Below are positions 6,928 to 13,879 of a stretch of DNA of 13,879 nt, piece after piece. Numbering within the stretch: the first letter of the stretch is position 1; every line of letters begins with the position of its first letter. The DNA comes from Hyphomonadaceae bacterium UBA5336 (GTDB lineage: Bacteria > Pseudomonadota > Alphaproteobacteria > Caulobacterales > Hyphomonadaceae). The translations under genes were made by a program, and so were the position numbers. The notes beneath the pieces are model-generated. The model did no database searches. It had not been told where the DNA came from and worked only from the letters and a program-made list of their open reading frames with translations. Where the stretch lies: contig DHQO01000003.1 in the NCBI GenBank assembly GCA_002408125.1, forward strand, positions 1 to 13,879, written 5' to 3'.

Positions 6928-8032
6928 TAGTATGGATCCAGGTTTTCACGAGATGGTAGCTCATCGACGGTAATTTCGGTATCTGGTGAGAATCTCCTTT
7001 GGGCTTCCTCAATCCGAGTATTTCCATCTAAAAGTCGATTTTCGCCCTCTCTTACCTTCACCCTTTGTCCGTCGGATGGATTTTCGATTGCATCTATTAA
7101 ATCTTGGTCGCTTAAACCTCTAATAGCCTCAGCATCGGAATTCAGGTCACCTGAGTGGATTGTCTCCAAATCGCCTAGTTTGCGAGTACCCTCCGATATT
7201 CCGTCAGTCAGCCCTTCACCTTGATTATCACTCGCAAAAGCATTTTCGACCAGCCCTGTAACAATATCATTGACCAGACCAATCGGGTCACCAGGATTGC
7301 TAGCAATTGCCCCCGCCAGCGTCCCGCCCACTCCGGCGCCAACGGCCGCTTCAGTTACGCCGCGCGCTATAGCTCTTTTCGTAGCTTGCTTGATAATTGG
7401 GCGAGCAATGACTCTAGCGACCCCCAACGCAAACTTCCCCGTCGGATCAATCGCATTCACCGGATCATTCCCGGTATACACATACCCGTTGAAATACCCC
7501 ACGCCGCCGTCTGCGAAGCCGACCGGGTCGGAGCTTAAAAACCGCCCTGCGACCGGGTCGTAATAGCGGGCCTGCATATAGGTCAGGCCGGTGGCGTCAT
7601 CGGTGACGTGGCCGGTGAAGCCGGTGCGGTCGGTATTGCCGCCGGGCGACTGGCGCGCTTCGCCGAAGGGGGTGTAGTCCTCGCGCCATTTGAGCGCGCC
7701 GGCCGCATCGCTGGCGCCTGCGGGGCTGGTCAGATGGTCGGCATGGACATAGCGCAGCACGCCGGTCCCGGACCGGCGCACCAGTGGCCGGCCGGCCAGG
7801 GAGATGAAATCATTGACCTTGCCCTGGCTGGCGAAATCGCGGTGCACCAGCGTGCCGGCCAGCGAGTAGACCGAATAGATCGTCTCGCCATCCACCACCT
7901 GCCCGGACCCGTTTGAAATTCCCGTCATAGGTGAAACTGCCGCTGGCTGCGCCCGAGAGCGTGACCGGCTGGTTGGCCCGGTCATAGGTGAGGTCTACCG
8001 CGCCATTGGAGGTGACATTGCCGCGCGCATCA
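6927..8032 (-). pseudogene. Displaced RHS core end with alternative toxin tip (silent cassette)
   Basis: Minus-strand copy of the last ~198 codons of the RHS core plus a different 169-residue tip; it lacks everything upstream, including signal peptide and start. Core hallmarks are present: YVHADHL, the ARYYDPVAGRFLSSDPVGF stretch, and GNDPVNAIDPTG, at which identity with the main protein ends. One extra base in the C-run near 7902-7904 breaks the frame between FKRVR and QVVDGETIYS. The open frame below it runs 7985-6927 and might be translated weakly, but its first ~27 residues are out of frame. The tip (7436-6930) has a Gly/Ala-rich segment, then a globular end with LSDQDLIDAIENPSDG and ENRLLDGNTRIEEAQRRF, reminiscent of ParB/sulfiredoxin-like toxin domains (tentative). 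The immunity-like gene overlaps its stop by one base. Confidence 0.82.
7437..8032 (-). repeat. Duplicated RHS core segment, displaced copy
   Basis: About 596 bp that align with 9293-9886 at roughly 95% by eye. There are about 8 differences over 7561-7900 and more near the tip junction. Identity stops abruptly at GCGCATCA on one side and at the DPTG codons on the other. The uninterrupted, frame-compatible part (about 7441-7901) could support recombination with the main gene. Confidence 0.88.
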
Positions 8033-8080
8033 GGGTGTAGTGATCTCAGTTCCAGGCCCCGGAAACCGAACCAGTGAGGT

Positions 8081-8111
8081 GGTGCATATCGCTGTGCTCC
8101 ATGCACCCTAC
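8081..8111 (-). repeat. REP-like palindrome 3, between first partner gene and displaced cassette
   Basis: On the - strand it begins GTAG, then a 7-bp stem GGTGCAT / ATGCACC around a 13-nt loop starting GGAG and ending CGAT. It lies in the 180-nt gap 8033-8212, which otherwise shows no gene. It shares GTAG, loop ends and the upstream CAGCAAGC with palindrome 2, while the stem bases differ in a paired way. Confidence 0.58.
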
Positions 8112-8212
8112 GCTTGCTGTAGCTCGCTGACTGAACAAGCGGCAAGTAAACAGTGTGAAAGAGGTTAGAGCCCTAGGGAGAAATTGAATAAATAATACCG
8201 CACTTCGTATAA

Positions 8213-8722
8213 TTAACTACTAAGCGCATTGCCATCAGTCTTTTTTCTTAAGAAAAAGGCCCCGACAGGAAAGAAGTAAATAGCCAGCAAAAACTTCCAA
8301 AAACCTATAATCCGCCCCCCATTCACATCTAATCTTGCGTGATAAAAAGCAGATGTAATCCAGCTTCCCAAAATAAGCAGCAAAGCGAAGTCCTGTCCGT
8401 CACCAGGTTCTTCATTTCCTAAAAGTTTATCACAACCCTCAACGAGCAAGGCGCCAACTATTAATATATGAACTATATACATATAGTAAAATATACTGCC
8501 TTGGTTTAAATTTCCTTTTGTCAATACCGCAGAATGCGGCCAAGCTATCCAAATATAAACTGCCCCGGCTATGCCTAACAACACAAAACTGCCAGACATT
8601 ATCTCATCACCAAGATGCGCCCCAAAATAAATGCACAAGACAAATGCAATGAATATAGGAACAATAAAAATTGCGCGTATTTGGCTCAAAGAAACTGCAT
8701 ACTTCTCTATTATTTTGGACAT
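8213..8722 (-). CDS. Multi-pass membrane protein, probable immunity partner of the RHS tip
   Basis: Protein of 169 residues with four or five hydrophobic segments at about 15-34, 43-61, 77-95, 111-127 and 141-158, so an inner-membrane protein; a positively charged FFLRKK follows the last one. I do not recognise a named family. The ATG (8722-8720) lies inside the end of the RHS gene, overlapping it by 13 nt in another frame, which couples its translation to the toxin and is the expected position for the cognate immunity gene. A membrane-embedded immunity protein suggests that the toxin acts at or across the membrane (inference). The gene is markedly AT-rich compared with the RHS core. It might instead help export or anchor the RHS protein. 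Confidence 0.75.
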   Translation of the reverse strand: MSKIIEKYAVSLSQIRAIFIVPIFIAFVLCIYFGAHLGDEIMSGSFVLLGIAGAVYIWIAWPHSAVLTKGNLNQGSIFYYMYIVHILIVGALLVEGCDKLLGNEEPGDGQDFALLLILGSWITSAFYHARLDVNGGRIIGFWKFLLAIYFFPVGAFFLRKKTDGNALSS

Positions 8723-11700
8723 GGGTTTCCAGCTCCCGGGTGATTGTACCCAGCCGCTGCATCCAAACCTACTAACAGCGCCCCATCAATAGATAGCCCA
8801 GTAAATGCCACAGAATTTTTCTCCCACTCATCTGGCAACTCCTCCCAGCCGGGCAAAAAAGCCTGAATTATGTCATCCCTCGGTACATCAAACGACTTTT
8901 CCACTGCTTTACCGAAATGAAAATACTCAAAGATAGTTAGCTCCGCCGCACCCGACACCTCTTCTTGATGCCGCCATCCGTTTTTTTCAAGATTGTACAA
9001 ATCGAACGACAATGCGCCCGAACCCCCGTTTAACTTCCCGCCAAGTTCTCCCTCGATTATGCCGGGCATACCTGCATGTACTTTCACTCCAGCTTGGAAA
9101 CCGAGAGACGCCGTTCCATTTAGCACAGGACAACGAAGGGGTTCCAAAATGGGGAGATTGAGAGGAGGTGAGTTGGAACGCCTTTGCTCTCGTACTTTAA
9201 CATTTTCTAGAATTAAGCGCTCCTCTTCGGCGTCACCCTCGGGGTCTTCGCACTCTCTATATGAGCCATCACCTTGCTCACAAAACTCCATTCCCGTCGG
9301 ATCCCAGGCATTCACCGGATCATTCCCGACATACACATACCCGTTGAAATGCCCCGCGCCGCCGCTTGCGAAGCCGACCGGATCCTTGCTCAGGAACCGC
9401 CCTGCGACCGGGTCGTAATAGCGGGCCTGCATATAGGTCAGGCCGGTGGCGTCATCAGTGACATGGCCGGTGAAGCCGGTGCGGTCGGTATTGCCGCCGG
9501 GCGACTGGCGCGCTTCGCCGAAAGGGGTGTAGTCCTCGCGCCATTTGAGCGCGCCGGCCGCATCGCTGGCGCCCGCGGGGCTGGTCAGATGGTCGGCATG
9601 GACATAGCGCAGCACGCCGGTCCCGGACCGGCGCACCAGCGGCCGGCCGGCCAGGGAGATGAAATCATTGACCTTGCCCTGGCTGGCGAAATCGCGGTGC
9701 ACCAGCTGGCCGGCCAGCGAGTAGACCGAATAGATGGTCTCGCCATCCACCACCTGGCGCACACGCCGGAAATGTCCGTCATAGGTGAAACTGCCGCTGG
9801 CTGCGCCCGAGAGCGTGACCGGCTGGTTGGCCCGGTCATAGGTGAGGTTTACCGCGCCATTGGAGGTGACATTGCCGCGCGCATCATGGCTCCAGGCCTG
9901 CCAGCCGCCCGCGGCGCTGTCGCGGACCCGCTCGACGCGGTTGCCGCCATCCATGTCGATCTCGACCAGGCGCGCGCCGAGCGTCTTTGCAACCAGGTTG
10001 TTCGCGCCGTCATAGCTGTAACTGCCCGTGCCCCAGGGCCCGCTGGCCGTCTCCAGCCGGCCGAGATCGTCATAGGTATAGCTGCGATTCTGGCCGGGCA
10101 CGGCATAATCGGTGATCGAGAGGATGCGGCCATTGCTATCGCGGGTATAGGCGAAATCGGTGAGGGCGGTGCCCGACAGGCTGGTCGACTGGCTCGCCAG
10201 CATCTGGCGGGCGTCAAAGCCGGCCGTGTAGACATGCCCGTCGCCATAGACAAAGCCCGAGAGCGCGCCGCTCGGATGGTAGGCGGCATTGTCGGCATAA
10301 TCGGTCCCGCCGGCAGATGCGCCTGTCGGGCGGCCGAGGCCGTCGGGGGCGAAGGCGACCGTGATCCCGGAGGGGTAGGTCTGCGAGGTCACCGCACCGT
10401 CATTATTGTAGCCATGGCCGATGAGATAGGTGCGCCCATCAATTGTCAGGGTTTCGGTCTCGACCAGGTCAAGTTCATTATAGGTATAGTCCCAGACGGC
10501 ACCGCCGCGCGTGTTCTGGGTCATGTTCCCATTGGCATCATAGATGATCGAGATATCCGGAGTGCCATTCGGATAGTTGACATGGACCAGCCGGCCGCGG
10601 TCGTCATAAGTGTTCACCACACGCTCGGCGGAGGGCGGGGCAGGGCAGCCCGAGCTTGCCGACTGGCCCTCGGCGAACCGGATGAGCTGGTCGGCAGCGT
10701 CATACTGGTAAAGCGTTGCCCCCGTTTCCGGCGTTGCATGCCGGCACACCAGAAGGCGGCTATTGTATTCCCAGGTCTGGGTGAAACCGCCCTGAGTGGC
10801 ACTCAGAAGATTGCCGTAAATATCATGGCTCATCGCGGTCGACAGGCCTTCGGGCTGTTCGATCAGGATGGGTTCGCCATTGCCGGGCGCGCCATAGGCC
10901 GACAGCCATGTCACGGTCGTGTTGCCTTCCGGATCGGTCACCGAAATGCCGTTGCCGGGCAGGTAGGCGGTGCTTGTCATGGCATAGGGCGAGACGGTTT
11001 CCTGGGTCTGTGTGACGCGATCGAGCGCGTCATAGCTTGTGTTGACACCCGCTGTCGGGCCGGACGTGGCCGAAGGCCAGGAGGTAAAGGTCACGCGGCT
11101 GAGGGCGTCATAGGCGGTCTTGGTGTAAATCGAGCCGCCACCGCCGGAAATGGCCTGCAGCTGGACCTCCACAGGCCGCAGCATGCTGTCATATGTGGTG
11201 ATCGTGCGCTGGGCGCCGCGCGTGCTCGTCTGCGCCATGGCGCCGCTGCCGAGCCCGGAATAGCTGACCGTGGTGTCACTCCAGGCGCCGGGGCGGCCGA
11301 GAAAGGTCAGCCAGCCCATGTCATTATAGGTATAGGAGAAAGTGTCCCCGCGCGGCGTGGTTTCGCTGGTGATCCAGCCATTGTCATCCACCGTGCGGGT
11401 GATGGTGTTGAGGTCCGGCAATGTGACGGTGCGCGGAATGCCGCGCTTGTAGCTGCCATAGACTGTTTCCTCGCTCAGGGCATTGGTCTTGCTGGAGAGC
11501 ATGCCTTCGCCATCATATGTGTAGGTGAAGGCGGTGGCCCCGAAGCGCCGGGCTTCGATGACATGTCCGAGCGCGTCATGGTCGAAACTGTCGAACAGCT
11601 TGCCGTTTCGCGTGACGCTGGCCGTCAGGCCGAGGATCCAGCTGGACGTGTCATGTTCGTATTCGATGGTCTCGGTCCGGGCCGCGCCGGAAACCGAACT

Positions 11701-13455
11701 GGTGCGCGTGACGCTGAGCGGATGGCCGTAACTATAGGTCGATGAGGTGTCGTCGGTATTATAGGTGTAGTTTGTGCGATACCAGTCGCTCCCGCGGGTG
11801 ATGGTGATCTCGCCGGGATGTTTTGCCGTGTTCTGGAGCGCCTGATTGTCGTTGATCATGTCAAACAGGCCCAGCGGACCATCGGCAATATAGGTGTATT
11901 CCGTGGTCTGGACGGGTGTGCCTGCACCAGAGGTGGCGTAAAGCTCTTCTTTCGTCAGCGTCCCTTCCAGGGCGCCCCATCTCCGGTTGAAATAGGAGAT
12001 GGATTTGCGTCCGAGCGGATCGATCACCTGTGTCCACTTGTCATCAGGCAGGCCGCCCGAACCGGTATAGGCGCCGGAATCGCCGGAATAGGAGTAGACC
12101 CAACTGGCCTGGGGATAGCCGGGGCCGGACAGCGATTTCTGCTTGATGGCCATGACCTCGAAATATTTCGGGCTCAGATTCGCTTCCGCGCTTGCTTCGC
12201 ACCCCATGCCCCCAGGCGGTGGCAATGGGCCATCGGGAACATAGGTCCGCCCGTGCGTGACCTCCCCGATCGTGAAGGTCCCCACGATCGCGTCAGGATG
12301 CGTCACGGTAAGGGTCTTGTTGGGCGTCTTGCATCCGGAAGCATCGCCGAAGGTCGGCGTCCAGTCCAAGTCCTCCATATCGAATTGCCAGCTTCTCCCG
12401 TCCGGTAATTCGACTTCGGTCAGATAGCTCGGCGAGCCGTCATAGCTGTATGTCCAGGTCCTGCCATTGGCCGTGACATGGTCGATGTGATTGCCCGAGC
12501 CGCTATAATAGACATTGATCTCCCGCCCGTCGCTGCCGGAAATCTGTGTCAGGCGGCCGCTTGAATCATATGTATAATCGACCTGGTTGCCCTCCATGTC
12601 GGTCACCTGCGTCGCCAGCAGGATGGCATGCCGGCGCGGCATCAGGTTGCCTTTCAGCAGGGGCCGTGCATGCCGGTAGATGAGCTTGTCGAGGCGGTAG
12701 CGGTCACCGTTCGGCGCAACGGCGATGAACCCTTGGCCGCCGCCATTTGCGCTGCCGATATCCGAAATGCATTCGAAGACCCAGTAATCGGCCGACACGC
12801 CAGCCGCACCGGACTTCCACTGATCGCCTCCATATCGATCGAGCACAGTTCGGCTTCCCACACCGGGACCGCTGAACTTGATGCCGTTCCAGTACTCGTG
12901 AGGTTCAACGATCTCGCCGAAAAAGCTGAATGTGGGCGGTAGGTGAGGGCCGTTGCACCTGTCGGAACGCCAGCTATTGTTGCCCGCGACATACATTGAA
13001 ATGCGGGGCGTGACGACTTCCCAGTCGGCGAATTCATGGCTGTTTGCGAGATAGGTTTCGCCTTGCGTCCGGCGCCGCCGGATCGAGACATCGAGGCCGG
13101 AATTTCCCGGCAGGACGACATCAACATGCTCGAAAGAAAGCCCTCCCGTGGCCAGGTCTACCCGGTCGCCGAGCAAGCCATGGTCAAGAGCCGAAATCGT
13201 CCCCGGAGAGCTCTGGCGTGTCTCGAACTCGACCTGCGCCAGGCTGGCCGAACCTCCGGGCGGCGGAGCCAGCGGGGCGGCCGGCTCATCATCACCTCCA
13301 TCTCCCTTGTCGTCCCCGCCCTCATCATCATCGGTATATTCGGCTTCTGCTGACGGCTCCTGATTCTGTCCATCTGTCTCCTGGGAGAAGGCGGCGCTCA
13401 TGCAGAGGGCACTCACGCAACATGCTGCAATCGAGTATGTCAGCTGCTTCAGCAT
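8710..13455 (-). CDS. RHS/YD-repeat polymorphic toxin with Sec signal peptide and unassigned C-terminal tip
   Basis: 1581-residue exported RHS protein. Met at 13455 is chosen, not the longest frame (13605), because GAGAGG lies 7 nt upstream and the protein then starts with a signal peptide, MLKQLTYSIAACCVSALCMS..., with likely cleavage near residue 24-25. An Asp/Gly/Pro-rich linker (about 30-65) leads to a conserved N-terminal block (DRVDLATGGLSFEHVDVVLP, about 97-116), then many YD repeats (YTYDSSGRLTQIS and similar) that in this family build a cocoon-like shell. The RHS-associated core closes at about 1295-1388 (ARYYDPVAGRFLSKDPVGF, then PVNAWDPTG), the usual self-cleavage/tip boundary. The tip (1389-1581; 9291-8713) starts MEFCEQGDGS, has a Glu-rich stretch and strand-like, Gly-rich segments, and ends GYNHPGAGNPCPK; no nuclease or other catalytic motif is recognised. 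No PAAR or T6SS marker is seen, so Sec export is inferred. Confidence 0.9.
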   Translation of the reverse strand: MLKQLTYSIAACCVSALCMSAAFSQETDGQNQEPSAEAEYTDDDEGGDDKGDGGDDEPAAPLAPPPGGSASLAQVEFETRQSSPGTISALDHGLLGDRVDLATGGLSFEHVDVVLPGNSGLDVSIRRRRTQGETYLANSHEFADWEVVTPRISMYVAGNNSWRSDRCNGPHLPPTFSFFGEIVEPHEYWNGIKFSGPGVGSRTVLDRYGGDQWKSGAAGVSADYWVFECISDIGSANGGGQGFIAVAPNGDRYRLDKLIYRHARPLLKGNLMPRRHAILLATQVTDMEGNQVDYTYDSSGRLTQISGSDGREINVYYSGSGNHIDHVTANGRTWTYSYDGSPSYLTEVELPDGRSWQFDMEDLDWTPTFGDASGCKTPNKTLTVTHPDAIVGTFTIGEVTHGRTYVPDGPLPPPGGMGCEASAEANLSPKYFEVMAIKQKSLSGPGYPQASWVYSYSGDSGAYTGSGGLPDDKWTQVIDPLGRKSISYFNRRWGALEGTLTKEELYATSGAGTPVQTTEYTYIADGPLGLFDMINDNQALQNTAKHPGEITITRGSDWYRTNYTYNTDDTSSTYSYGHPLSVTRTSSVSGAARTETIEYEHDTSSWILGLTASVTRNGKLFDSFDHDALGHVIEARRFGATAFTYTYDGEGMLSSKTNALSEETVYGSYKRGIPRTVTLPDLNTITRTVDDNGWITSETTPRGDTFSYTYNDMGWLTFLGRPGAWSDTTVSYSGLGSGAMAQTSTRGAQRTITTYDSMLRPVEVQLQAISGGGGSIYTKTAYDALSRVTFTSWPSATSGPTAGVNTSYDALDRVTQTQETVSPYAMTSTAYLPGNGISVTDPEGNTTVTWLSAYGAPGNGEPILIEQPEGLSTAMSHDIYGNLLSATQGGFTQTWEYNSRLLVCRHATPETGATLYQYDAADQLIRFAEGQSASSGCPAPPSAERVVNTYDDRGRLVHVNYPNGTPDISIIYDANGNMTQNTRGGAVWDYTYNELDLVETETLTIDGRTYLIGHGYNNDGAVTSQTYPSGITVAFAPDGLGRPTGASAGGTDYADNAAYHPSGALSGFVYGDGHVYTAGFDARQMLASQSTSLSGTALTDFAYTRDSNGRILSITDYAVPGQNRSYTYDDLGRLETASGPWGTGSYSYDGANNLVAKTLGARLVEIDMDGGNRVERVRDSAAGGWQAWSHDARGNVTSNGAVNLTYDRANQPVTLSGAASGSFTYDGHFRRVRQVVDGETIYSVYSLAGQLVHRDFASQGKVNDFISLAGRPLVRRSGTGVLRYVHADHLTSPAGASDAAGALKWREDYTPFGEARQSPGGNTDRTGFTGHVTDDATGLTYMQARYYDPVAGRFLSKDPVGFASGGAGHFNGYVYVGNDPVNAWDPTGMEFCEQGDGSYRECEDPEGDAEEERLILENVKVREQRRSNSPPLNLPILEPLRCPVLNGTASLGFQAGVKVHAGMPGIIEGELGGKLNGGSGALSFDLYNLEKNGWRHQEEVSGAAELTIFEYFHFGKAVEKSFDVPRDDIIQAFLPGWEELPDEWEKNSVAFTGLSIDGALLVGLDAAAGYNHPGAGNPCPK

Positions 13456-13462
13456 CTCAAAG

Positions 13463-13468
13463 CCTCTC
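13463..13468 (-). promoter_or_regulatory. Ribosome binding site deciding the RHS start
   Basis: GAGAGG on the - strand, 7 nt before ATG 13455. It supports the start that exposes a Sec signal peptide over the in-frame start 50 codons upstream. Confidence 0.65.
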
Positions 13469-13565
13469 ACAATCCCTGGTTGGACGAAAGGTGAGCAGAG
13501 AGCTGAATGAACACAAGCCAAGGTTTGATGACAGTGGCATTCAACGGGGCGCGTCCTGGAACTTA

Positions 13566-13775
13566 CCTGCCTGCGCTGGCTATATCTGGATCGAAAGCCC
13601 GACACAGATTCTGATCCGCGTGCAGCACCGTGATGTCTACCTGGACGAGGTGGCCAAAAACCTCTCCTGCCGGAAGCATGGCTGCATGCATACAGGCGTC
13701 AAACTTGAACTGATCCACACCGATGACACGAGCGGCTTTGTGGGCGGGTGCCTTGAAGCCTGCGGGTTGTTTTGA
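13566..13775 (+). pseudogene. 5'-truncated fragment of an unrecognised gene
   Basis: The last ~70 codons of a + strand frame look coding: IWIESPTQILIRVQHRDVYL, then a Cys-containing LSCRKHGCMHTGVKLELI and a TSGFVGG end. The Cys/His spacing could be a small metal-binding knuckle. No start codon or ribosome site lies nearby, and the open frame upstream overlaps the RHS leader and signal-peptide region antisense, so the 5' part is missing. Its TGA overlaps an ATG (TGATG) that opens a 22-codon frame ending at 13843, possibly the remains of a next gene. Function unknown. Confidence 0.4.
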
Positions 13776-13879
13776 TGTCGACCATTCTCCCAGCGGGCGA
13801 CATGCTCGTAGTGAGTCGAGGATTCTCGCTGGCGAGGGTTTGATGTTTTGAGTTGGGTTGGTGAATCTGAGCCGGAAAC

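Noticed and set aside
7810..8145. 111-codon - strand frame starting MPLVQSASY
   Set aside because: Its first ~37 residues translate the REP-like palindrome and flank; the rest is the upstream piece of the frameshifted RHS core copy.
9274..11745. 823-codon open frame on the + strand
   Set aside because: It is antisense to the RHS gene. The - strand reading carries YD repeats and the RHS core, whereas this frame is an Ala/Gly/Arg-rich shadow with no domain.

Overview
The window looks like an accessory region of an alphaproteobacterial chromosome. Inference: GC-rich codon use, the style of the YD-repeat protein and an alphaproteobacterial-type IS6 transposase fit a marine Hyphomonadales/Caulobacterales-like host; no rRNA or housekeeping gene confirms this. 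Two unrelated units are separated by a dead insertion sequence.

Left unit (about 131-4887, + strand): three tightly packed genes form one apparent operon. They are a protein with a C-terminal DUF559/Vsr-like PD-(D/E)XK nuclease domain, a 210-residue protein with two winged-helix-like parts, and a 1032-residue ATPase that joins an N-terminal AAA module to a C-terminal HerA/DUF87-type motor. A nuclease, a DNA-binding adaptor and a double ATPase are what a DNA-targeting defence system would need. I cannot match the trio to a named system, so it is the main candidate for an undescribed one.

Middle (4888-5955): a short gene-free stretch, then an IS6-family element of about 810 bp. Its transposase has two frameshifts and has lost the first catalytic Asp.

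Right unit (5965-13455, - strand): a polymorphic-toxin (RHS/YD-repeat) locus. It is read from the right: a Sec-exported 1581-residue RHS protein; its tip-linked multi-pass membrane protein, overlapping by 13 nt; a silent second copy of the last ~595 bp of the RHS core carrying a different tip (ParB-like appearance) and its own small partner gene; and a third, truncated toxin tail with its own partner gene. This is the layout of an Rhs locus with displaced tip/immunity cassettes. The displaced core copy carries a +1 frameshift. REP-like palindromes with matched stem changes lie at the two junctions between modules. The tips and partner genes are visibly AT-richer than the RHS core, as expected for exchanged cassettes.

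Right edge (13456-13879): the RHS leader and a 5'-truncated gene fragment on the + strand.
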